DNA of 18,731 bases, taken from the NCBI GenBank assembly GCA_007118795.1, contig SKQX01000089.1, positions 1-18,731 on the forward strand. The letters are read 5' to 3'. A program made the translations under genes and the position numbers. Below, piece by piece: positions 8,509-14,460 of this stretch (position 1 is the first letter of the stretch; every line of letters starts with the position of its first letter). The notes beneath the pieces were generated by a model. The model was not told the origin of the DNA. It saw nothing but the letters and a program-made list of their open reading frames with translations, and did no database searches. Source of the DNA: Thermoflexales bacterium. Lineage in GTDB: Bacteria > Chloroflexota > Anaerolineae > B4-G1.

Positions 8509-9362
8509 TGCCTGCGTCCTCCTTTGACTCGACGCTCAACCTCGTCAACCAGCTCCTCAACCATCACCACGTCAGTCGGGAAGGTTGGATCGCGCCCGTT
8601 GAGACGATAGGCTAACTCCTTGGGCTGCGGCACATCCAACTGCAGAGCTCGCAGCTCCTCAACGTGGTCAAACACCGCCCGGGGACTCGCCTCCAGAACG
8701 ATCTTCCCCTCTTCCATCACGACCACCCGGTTGCCCTCCGTCGCCTCGTGCATGAAATGGGTGATGGCGATGACCGTCATCCCCTCCTCGTTCAGAGCGC
8801 GCACTGCCCGCAGTACCTCCTCGCGCCCCTTGGGGTCTAGAAGAGATGTGGCTTCGTCCAGTATGAGGATGTCGGGCTTGATGGCAATGGCACCAGCGAT
8901 AGCCACCCGTTGCTTCTGCCCCGCCGACAGCCGGTGCGGCGGCCGATGGCGATGCTCCAGCATGTCGACCACCTCCAGCGCCCAATCCACGCGTAGCCGC
9001 AACTCATCGCGGGGCACTCCTATATTCTCCGGCCCAAAAGCTACATCCTCCTCCACGATAGTCGCAACGATCTGATTGTCTGGCACCTGGAAAACCATGC
9101 CCACGCTGCTCCGGATCGCAAGCAGATTCTCCCTCCTTCGGGTGTTCAGTCCCTTGACCCAGACATCGCCTGCAGTCGGCTGGAGGAGCAAATTGATGTT
9201 CTTAGCAAGAGTTGACTTACCAGACCCATTGTGACCGACGATAACCAGATAGTCACCTGCCTGAACATCGAGGTCGATCCCCTGCAGAGCGTGAATGGGA
9301 AAGTCGGAGTCTGGGTTATAGTGAAAGTGGACTCCCTCCATACGAACAATTGGATCACTCAA
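8505..9362 (-). CDS. ecfA1: ECF transporter ATP-binding protein, first subunit (EcfA1-type)
   Basis: The first gene of the minus-strand operon. The TTG start at 9362 follows AAAGGA at a slightly long spacing; an in-frame ATG at residue 8 is the alternative. The protein is 285 residues: Walker A GHNGSGKST (43-51), Q-loop VFQVPDNQIV with Gln92, signature LSAGQ (145-149, Ala in place of the second Gly), Walker B LILDEAT with Glu170 and switch His202 in ITHFMHEA. The phrase PDNQIVATIVEEDVAFGPEN is typical of EcfA. It pairs with the next ATPase; each nucleotide site uses one subunit's Walker and His residues and the other's signature. The leader before this gene is about 315 nt if the promoter at 9712-9684 is used. 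Confidence 0.92.
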   Translation of the reverse strand: MSDPIVRMEGVHFHYNPDSDFPIHALQGIDLDVQAGDYLVIVGHNGSGKSTLAKNINLLLQPTAGDVWVKGLNTRRRENLLAIRSSVGMVFQVPDNQIVATIVEEDVAFGPENIGVPRDELRLRVDWALEVVDMLEHRHRPPHRLSAGQKQRVAIAGAIAIKPDILILDEATSLLDPKGREEVLRAVRALNEEGMTVIAITHFMHEATEGNRVVVMEEGKIVLEASPRAVFDHVEELRALQLDVPQPKELAYRLNGRDPTFPTDVVMVEELVDEVERRVKGGRRQ

Positions 9363-9629
9363 GGGCCCAGTCCTTTCGTATCATTCCTTGGAATAGCGGT
9401 TGCCCACGCGGTGGAGCGTATGGGCTTGTCCTAGCAGTGGACATCGGGGTGAGCAGTCGTGCCTGTCCCGTGAATTGGGGCGTGGTCACGGCAATAGCTA
9501 TGGTAGGGGGCACAGGCCCTATGCGTTTTTGAAACGGCAACGTACCAGAGCGTAGGCGAGTCAAGCGGCCAAGTCCGGTGGTTGCCTGATGTCAAGAATG
9601 CCTGCCCTTGCACGTTGCCGTAGAAGGTA
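9363..9629 (-). other. Long untranslated leader of the ECF operon
   Basis: No gene is supported in this stretch, which would be transcribed as most of a roughly 315-nt leader. It contains a 9-bp inverted repeat CGGCAACGT (9535-9543) and ACGTTGCCG (9612-9620), plus a small stem CGTTT/AAACG near 9524-9536. I cannot match it to a known riboswitch class. Such length is unusual in an otherwise tightly packed region. Confidence 0.45.
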
Positions 9630-9658
9630 TTGACAGGGTCACTGTAGTATGGTAGAAT
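9630..9658 (+). promoter_or_regulatory. Consensus promoter for gntR-panB-panE
   Basis: A perfect TTGACA (9630-9635) and TAGAAT (9653-9658) are separated by 17 bp. The predicted start is near 9665, giving a leader of about 145 nt before the GTG at 9810. The -10 box is inside the left arm of the inverted repeat 9647-9695. Confidence 0.8.
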
Positions 9659-9695
9659 GCGTCAGTCGGCGTCGACTGTATACATTCTACCATAC
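9647..9695. promoter_or_regulatory. Operator-like inverted repeat spanning both -10 boxes, with nested palindromes
   Basis: GTATGGTAGAATG (9647-9659) and CATTCTACCATAC (9683-9695) are perfect 13-bp inverted arms. Inside them lie CAGTCG/CGACTG (9663-9668 and 9673-9678) and the 8-bp palindrome TGTATACA (9677-9684). Short GTATAC-centred palindromes are the kind of site many FadR-type GntR proteins bind. It covers the predicted start of the ECF transcript and lies just downstream of the gntR start. The neighbouring GntR protein is the natural candidate ligand-controlled binder. Binding is inferred. Confidence 0.6.
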
Positions 9696-9712
9696 AGGGG
9701 GTCGATTGTCAA
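9684..9712 (-). promoter_or_regulatory. Consensus promoter for the ECF transporter operon
   Basis: On the minus strand TTGACA (9712-9707) and TAGAAT (9689-9684) are separated by 17 bp, the mirror image of the gntR promoter. The predicted start is near 9677. Its polymerase footprint would overlap that of the opposing promoter, because the two transcripts start about 12 bp apart and run through each other's promoter. Confidence 0.8.
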
Positions 9713-9809
9713 GCTCATGCTTCCTCCGATCAGGTTTCTCGAACGCTTCCAAATCTGAATAGCGTCTGAACAACCCACACGGTTCTGGTGGAGCACATTG
9801 GAGACCAAC

Positions 9810-10490
9810 GTGAAGAGCCTCGACCCCGTCGTCCATCGATCGCTGAGAGAGGTAGCCACAGCTACTCTCCGTCAAGCCATCCGGGATGGCGTCTTCAGGC
9901 CCGGAGAACGGATCCTGGAGAATGAGGTGGCCGATCGGATTGGCATCAGCCGCGCACCCATCCGCGAGGCACTGCGGGAACTGGAGACGGAGGGGCTTGT
10001 CGTCAGCGAACCTCATCGGGGGACCTTCGTCGTGGAGCTCTCCCAGGTCGATCTCTGGGAGATCTACACCCTGCGCGCGGCTGTCGAGGGACTGGCCGCC
10101 CGTTTGGTAACCGAGAACTCCGACGCAGAGGCGCTGGTGGAGCTCGAACAGATCTTGGCAGAGATGAAGCAAGTTGCCCAGCAAAGCGATCCGAGCCGAC
10201 TTGCCCGGCTCGACATGCATTTCCACGAGGTGCTGTGCCGCGCTTCAGGCCACTCGCGCCTGCTGGACGTCTGGGTGAGCATGAATGACCAGATCCGCAC
10301 CTTGATTGACCTCACCAATGACCTCTACCTACCGGCCGAAGAGATCGTACAGCTCCACTCTGAGGTCGTCGCCCACATTCAGAACGGCTGCGGTCGCCTG
10401 GCTGAGGAAGCACTGGCCCGCCACGTTCTAGATGTGGGTCAGCGCATCTGCGATCAACAAATCCGCGACTTCCACTCGTCCGAAAGTTAG
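9810..10490 (+). CDS. FadR-subfamily GntR transcriptional regulator (FCD domain)
   Basis: The GTG at 9810 has GGAG six bases upstream (9800-9803); a TTG at 9798, four codons earlier, is the alternative. From the GTG the protein is 226 residues. A winged helix is seen at about residues 10-75 (FRPGERILENEVADRIGISRAPIREALRELETEGLV, then the wing HRGTFV). The all-helical FCD ligand domain follows, with the metal set Asp135-x3-His139 in DMHFH, a His in QLHSEVVAHI and a His in LARHVL. Such regulators lose or gain DNA binding on binding a carboxylate metabolite. It is first in a run with panB (22 nt gap) and panE (13 nt gap) and faces the ECF operon across the symmetric promoter element, so it probably controls both. 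The ligand is unknown; pantoate, pantothenate or beta-alanine would fit the context. The stop codon is TAG. Confidence 0.92.
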   Translation: MKSLDPVVHRSLREVATATLRQAIRDGVFRPGERILENEVADRIGISRAPIREALRELETEGLVVSEPHRGTFVVELSQVDLWEIYTLRAAVEGLAARLVTENSDAEALVELEQILAEMKQVAQQSDPSRLARLDMHFHEVLCRASGHSRLLDVWVSMNDQIRTLIDLTNDLYLPAEEIVQLHSEVVAHIQNGCGRLAEEALARHVLDVGQRICDQQIRDFHSSES

Positions 10491-10512
10491 CGACCTTCTA
10501 AGGAGGAACTCC

Positions 10513-11370
10513 GTGAGCCGCAACAAAGTAACCATTCTCAGTCTTCAGGAGAAGAAGCAAGCTGGCGAGCCCATTACTATGCTGACAGCCTACGACTACC
10601 CTACCGGGTTACTCGTAGATCGAGCCGGCATTGATATCATCCTCGTCGGGGATTCTCTGGCTATGGTCGTCCTGGGCATGGAGAACACTGTCTCGGTGAC
10701 CGTGGACGAAATGCTTCACCACTGCAAGGCCGTCGCGCGCGGGGCCAAGAATCCTCTCCTGGTTGGGGATCTGCCCTTCATGTCCTACCAGGTGGACCCC
10801 AGGGAAGCTGTTCGCAACGCGGGCCGGTTCCTGAAAGAGGGAGGCATGGACGTGGTCAAATTGGAGGGGGGTTGTGAGGTCGCCCGAACCGTCAAGGCTA
10901 TTGTAGACGCTGGCATCCCTGTTATGGGCCACATTGGCCTCACGCCCCAGACCATCTCCAAGCTCGGCGGCTACCGGGTGCAGGGTAAGGACGTCGCCTC
11001 GGCTAAAGCCCTCATCGATGACGCCCACGCCCTGGAGGAAGCCGGTGCCTTCAGCTTGATTCTGGAGGCAATCCCCAGCCCCCTGGCGGAACTCATCTCC
11101 GAGGGGTTGCGGATCCCCACCATAGGGATAGGCGCCGGCCCACACTGCGACGGCCAAGTCTTGGTCACTCACGACCTGATCGGCCTGTTCGATCGATTCG
11201 TTCCCAAGTTCGTCAAGCAATACGCCGATACCTTCTCCTCCACCGTCGAGGCTCTCGAGCAGTACCGGGATGACGTGCTCGAGGGCGCCTTTCCGGCGGC
11301 CGAGCACGGTTACGGTATGAGCGAGGAGGCTCTGGAAACGCTCATAGCCGAGCTAGGTCAGGACTCCTGA
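10513..11370 (+). CDS. panB: 3-methyl-2-oxobutanoate hydroxymethyltransferase (ketopantoate synthase)
   Basis: The enzyme transfers a hydroxymethyl group from 5,10-methylene-tetrahydrofolate to 2-oxoisovalerate, giving ketopantoate, the first committed step to pantothenate and coenzyme A, in the cytoplasm. Start: GTG at 10513 after AAGGAGGA (10500-10507); an earlier in-frame start would run into gntR and lacks support. The length of 285 residues is slightly above the usual 263-280. Seen: LTAYDYPTGLLVDRAGIDIILVGDS with Mg ligand Asp47, GDLPFMSY with Asp86, VKLEGG with Glu118, MGHIGLTPQ, the catalytic-type Glu185 in LILEAIP, and GIGAGPHCDGQVLV. It lies between gntR and panE and is probably co-transcribed with both. 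Confidence 0.96.
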   Translation: MSRNKVTILSLQEKKQAGEPITMLTAYDYPTGLLVDRAGIDIILVGDSLAMVVLGMENTVSVTVDEMLHHCKAVARGAKNPLLVGDLPFMSYQVDPREAVRNAGRFLKEGGMDVVKLEGGCEVARTVKAIVDAGIPVMGHIGLTPQTISKLGGYRVQGKDVASAKALIDDAHALEEAGAFSLILEAIPSPLAELISEGLRIPTIGIGAGPHCDGQVLVTHDLIGLFDRFVPKFVKQYADTFSSTVEALEQYRDDVLEGAFPAAEHGYGMSEEALETLIAELGQDS

Positions 11371-11383
11371 GTAGATAGGGCTG

Positions 11384-12325
11384 ATGACTATGCATATCAC
11401 CATCGTGGGTGCCGGGGCGATGGGCAGCCTCTTCGGGGCCAAGCTCTCCGTGGCAGCCCGAGTCACGCTCCTAGACCCCTGGATCGAACACGTGCGTGCG
11501 GTGCAGGACCATGGGCTGACCATCGTGGGACTGGACGGCAGCGAGATGAACCTCCCCCTGACCGCCACCAGCGATCCCGACACGGTGTCCGAGGCCGACC
11601 TCGGGATCATCTTCGTCAAGTCCCACGCCACACAGGAGGCTAGTCAGTGGGTCAGCCGTTTCTTGGCTGACGACGGTTTGGCCCTGACACTGCAGAATGG
11701 CGTGGGAAACGCCGACACGATCAGCCACGTGCTCGGCCGAGACCGCGCAGTGGCCGGCGTCACCTCCCACGGAGCGACCTTGCTGGGCCCCGGACGCGTG
11801 CGTCACGCCGGCCAGGGGCCAACTCACCTCGGCACGCGCCCTGAGGTGGCCGATCGGCTGTCACGCGTGGTTCGAATCCTCCGGGAAGCCGGCTTTGAGG
11901 TCCACATCTCGGAGAACCTGGAGAGCCTGGTGTGGAGTAAGCTACTCATCAACGTGGGGATCAACCCTCTGACGGCGATCCTTCGTGTTCCGAACGGTGA
12001 ACTGCTGAATATACCGTCGGCGAGGGTGCTGATGTCCCGGGCTGTGGCAGAGGCTGAAGCAGTCTGCCGTGCCAAGGGCATTGAGCTCACTTACAGCGAT
12101 CCGCTGGCCAGGGTGGAGGACGTAGCCCGGGCTACGGCGGCCAACCGCTCATCTATGCTCCAGGACGTGGTGCGCGGTGCTCCCACCGAAATCGAGGTCA
12201 TCAATGGAGCTGTCGTTGAGGAGGGGCACAGGACAGGCGTGGACACTCCCGTAAACTCGTGTCTGGTAGAGCTGGTCCGCGCTCTTGAGGACAGCTACCA
12301 GGTGCGCGTGGATGCACCCGGGTAA
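11384..12325 (+). CDS. panE: 2-dehydropantoate 2-reductase (ketopantoate reductase)
   Basis: The enzyme reduces ketopantoate to pantoate with NADPH, directly after PanB in the pathway. It starts 13 nt after panB. The ATG at 11384 is used here; an ATG two codons later (11390) is equally possible, and the ribosome site is weak (AGGG), suggesting coupling to panB translation. The 313-residue protein shows the dinucleotide loop VGAGAMGS, LQNGVGN, SHGATLLGPG, then SKLLINVGINPLTA with catalytic-type Lys186, Asn190 and Asn194, followed by SSMLQDV and PTEIEVINGAVV with the substrate-binding Ser and Glu. All key residues are in place. panC and panD are not in the window. Confidence 0.93.
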   Translation: MTMHITIVGAGAMGSLFGAKLSVAARVTLLDPWIEHVRAVQDHGLTIVGLDGSEMNLPLTATSDPDTVSEADLGIIFVKSHATQEASQWVSRFLADDGLALTLQNGVGNADTISHVLGRDRAVAGVTSHGATLLGPGRVRHAGQGPTHLGTRPEVADRLSRVVRILREAGFEVHISENLESLVWSKLLINVGINPLTAILRVPNGELLNIPSARVLMSRAVAEAEAVCRAKGIELTYSDPLARVEDVARATAANRSSMLQDVVRGAPTEIEVINGAVVEEGHRTGVDTPVNSCLVELVRALEDSYQVRVDAPG

Positions 12326-12370
12326 GCCCTAGAACAGGACTCCCGAGGTGGTAGCTGCTTTACCCCGGGG
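12317..12370 (+). terminator. Imperfect inverted repeat at the end of panE, possible terminator
   Basis: CCCGGGTAAGC (12317-12327, containing the panE stop) can pair with GCTTTACCCCGGG (12357-12369) with two single-base bulges around a loop of about 29 nt. No U-run follows, so a terminator role is only possible. Confidence 0.35.
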
Positions 12371-12768
12371 TCGCCCTACCTCCGGTCGTTGGACGCGAAG
12401 CTGTCACCAGGCGCTTATCGTAACGAGAACCGTTGATCTAGCGCAGGCCGAATAGCTCGGCCCCTGTGCCCAACAGTCGCGCTCTCCGCTATCCCTGCGT
12501 CGGCTGTGCTCCTTCATGGCAGGGGCCATCGGCAGCGCTGAATGGGATCGCCCGGCAGATCTCGATGGCGCGCCGCAGTCCGCCCTTACAGCCGCTCCCC
12601 CCGCGGGCCTCCATGACGAAGAGCTGCCGCTCCTTGCGGCGTGGTGACACGCTTGTCGCCGACTCGGTTCCCGGTATCATGCGAATCCAGAGCCGAGGCC
12701 GCCCGCTCGTTGCCCGTACCCGTCTGGGACGCAGGCTCTGCGCAAAGATCCGTCGTGAGGAGGAACGT
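12371..12768. other. Intergenic region upstream of the lipoprotein gene
   Basis: No convincing gene. It holds a small hairpin GGCCGA/TCGGCC (12446-12451 and 12457-12462) and the promoter annotated at 12653-12680. The lipoprotein frame stays open back to 12466, but that extension has no ribosome site or recognisable protein content. Confidence 0.5.
12653..12680 (+). promoter_or_regulatory. Probable promoter for the lipoprotein gene
   Basis: TTGTCG (12653-12658) and TATCAT (12675-12680) are separated by 16 bp. The predicted start is near 12687, about 80 nt before the GTG at 12769. Confidence 0.5.
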
Positions 12769-14184
12769 GTGACACACAACAAGACCGCCTGGCGATCCTT
12801 TCGCCCCATCGCGTGGCTTCTACCGCTAGCCCTTCTTATGGCCACGGCCTGTGAGCCCCTGGCGGCGCCCACGCCGACGGCCACTCCAGCACCGACCCCC
12901 ACGCCGACGCCTCCTCCGGCGCCCCCAACGGTCACCGCATCGCCGACGCCCACCCCACCCAAGGACGCCCTCGTTCCGCCGGGGCCTTTCACACCACCGC
13001 CGCCCGGTTTCGACCCCACCCCACCGCCGCCCCCCGACCCGGCCGCGGATGACCCCGACCCGTGGGTGCGGGACTATATCGAGCTGGTCACCGCCATGCT
13101 TAACAGCGACCAGAGCGTCCAGGCGGTCCTCGACGTCCTCACGACCTGGGCAGCGCCGTCCGAGGAGGCCCGGACCGAGATCGAGCCCTTCGTGTGGGCC
13201 AGAGCCGCCGATCTGGATGGTGACGGGGTCGACGAGTGGCTCTTGAGCCTCCCCATCCCGGGCGAGGACTATGCCTTCATGTGGCTCCCCACCTATCTCG
13301 TGATCTTCGACACCGACCAGGACCTCTTCATACCCCGGAGCGTCATCCGCGGGGCCCGGGCTTACGCCGTCACGGCCCACCAGCCCACCCTCCGGATGAT
13401 TGAGGACATCACGAACGACGGGCAGACGGAAGTGCTGATCGAGGAGGCCTGGTGCGGGGCCCACACCTGCTTCACCGGGCTCACGGTCGGACGCTGGGAC
13501 GGGGCCCGGTGGCACGACCTGGCCGCCGAGCCCATCTACCAGGCTTACTCAGACCTGACAATCGCGGATCGCGACGGGGACGGTGCCCTGGAGTTCATTA
13601 TGCACGGGGGGACCTTTGGGTCTTTGGGCGCGGGCCTACAGCGGGCTCACACCTGGGTATTCGCGTGGGAGGACGGGACCTACCGGCTCGTCGAGGACAT
13701 CCCCGACCCGTCGGACCACCCCTACTACTTGATGCTCGACGCGAACACCGCCCTGGCGCAAGACGATTGGGACCGGGCCTTGGAGCTAGCCAGCCAGGTA
13801 GTGAGCGATCCTGACTTCGACGAACTCATGGCACCAGTAGAGGAAGTCGATAAGCAGCGCATCGTGAGCTATGCCGCCGTCCAGGCCATGCTGGTCCACG
13901 CCCACCGCGACGACGTCGCCGCCATGGAGGCTGTCCTCGACCAGGCCCTGAGCCACGGCTTCGTCGAGCCCAACATCTACAGCGAGGCGGCCCAGCGGAT
14001 GCTCCATGTCTACCGCGAGACTGCGGACCCCGTCCAGGCGTGCAGCGCGATGCAGGACGTGGTAGTGGAGCGGCCGGATGAGGCCGTCTTCTTCCAGTGG
14101 TACGGGTACAACACCGAACGTATCACCGTGGACGATATCTGTCCCCTAACGGATCCGACCGAGGACGAGCCGACCCAACTCTGA
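12769..14184 (+). CDS. Secreted lipoprotein with Pro/Thr linker and FG-GAP-like calcium-loop repeats
   Basis: Start: GTG at 12769 with GAGGAGGAA just upstream. This choice gives a clean lipoprotein signal: basic N-terminus, hydrophobic run WLLPLALLMATA, then Cys28 in ATAC (a relaxed lipobox). Residues from about 33 to 100 are a Pro/Thr/Ala low-complexity linker, as in surface proteins that must span the cell wall. The folded part has two Asp/Gly loops, DLDGDGVDE at 148-156 and DRDGDGALE at 267-275, of the kind that bind calcium in FG-GAP/VCBS beta-propeller repeats, with a degenerate DITNDGQTE loop between them. The C-terminal third is helical and TPR-like (ALAQDDWDRALELASQVV). Total 471 residues. 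It is probably anchored on the outer face of the membrane. I do not recognise a specific function. Confidence 0.85.
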   Translation: MTHNKTAWRSFRPIAWLLPLALLMATACEPLAAPTPTATPAPTPTPTPPPAPPTVTASPTPTPPKDALVPPGPFTPPPPGFDPTPPPPPDPAADDPDPWVRDYIELVTAMLNSDQSVQAVLDVLTTWAAPSEEARTEIEPFVWARAADLDGDGVDEWLLSLPIPGEDYAFMWLPTYLVIFDTDQDLFIPRSVIRGARAYAVTAHQPTLRMIEDITNDGQTEVLIEEAWCGAHTCFTGLTVGRWDGARWHDLAAEPIYQAYSDLTIADRDGDGALEFIMHGGTFGSLGAGLQRAHTWVFAWEDGTYRLVEDIPDPSDHPYYLMLDANTALAQDDWDRALELASQVVSDPDFDELMAPVEEVDKQRIVSYAAVQAMLVHAHRDDVAAMEAVLDQALSHGFVEPNIYSEAAQRMLHVYRETADPVQACSAMQDVVVERPDEAVFFQWYGYNTERITVDDICPLTDPTEDEPTQL

Positions 14185-14201
14185 TCCGCACCCACGGCGA
14201 G

Positions 14202-14241
14202 GAAGTGCCAGGCACCGTGGGGGCTAGATGCCTGGCACTTC
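14202..14241. repeat. Perfect 13-bp inverted repeat (REP-like GTGCCAGGCA unit), possible terminator
   Basis: GAAGTGCCAGGCA (14202-14214) and TGCCTGGCACTTC (14229-14241) are perfect inverted arms around a 14-nt loop, 18 nt after the lipoprotein stop. It could end that transcript, though no U-run follows. The same core recurs twice within the next 130 nt, which points to a repeat family rather than a simple terminator. Confidence 0.7.
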
Positions 14242-14309
14242 TGCACTAACTCCCGCGCGCCTTGTACCCCCGGCCTGCCCCTCCACCTCCGCCCCACAAC
14301 CCTCCCCTG

Positions 14310-14328
14310 AGTGCCAGGCATCTAGCCC
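14310..14328. repeat. Second GTGCCAGGCA unit, inverted 19-bp match to 14221-14239
   Basis: AGTGCCAGGCATCTAGCCC here is the exact reverse complement of 14221-14239. A third, diverged copy is at 14353-14370 (GTGCCAGGCTCCTGCCCC), preceded by a GGCACC/GGTGCC stem (14336-14341 and 14352-14357). Confidence 0.65.
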
Positions 14329-14375
14329 GCCCATCGGCACCCCACCCTAACGGTGCCAGGCTCCTGCCCCCTCGA

Positions 14376-14404
14376 TTGCCCCCTCGTCCAAGCCGGTCTA
14401 TAAT
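14376..14404 (+). promoter_or_regulatory. Sigma70-type promoter for the amidohydrolase-CYTH gene
   Basis: TTGCCC (14376-14381) and a perfect TATAAT (14399-14404) are separated by 17 bp, nearly identical to the promoter at 1043-1071. The predicted start is near 14411, about 50 nt before the ATG. Confidence 0.7.
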
Positions 14405-14460
14405 GACCGCACCATCAACAGACAAGGCCAAACTCGGCCCGCAAGCACGAGGGGGATCGG

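Noticed and set aside
12443..12468. Possible tRNA or terminator around the GGCCGA/TCGGCC hairpin
   Set aside because: There is no cloverleaf, T-loop or CCA-type end, and no U-run. It is only a short stem.
12466..12768. N-terminal extension of the lipoprotein gene back to 12466
   Set aside because: The extension has no ribosome site, contains a probable promoter, and would bury the lipoprotein signal sequence. The GTG at 12769 with GAGGAGGAA is better.
12868..13060. Tandem-repeat or CRISPR-like appearance of the CCGACGCC-rich tract
   Set aside because: It is the low-complexity Pro/Thr linker of the lipoprotein, without fixed repeat and spacer lengths.
12826..13515. Minus-strand Gly/Arg-rich open frame of about 229 codons
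   Set aside because: It is the antisense shadow of the Pro/Thr linker and following domain; the composition is simply the complement of Pro codons.
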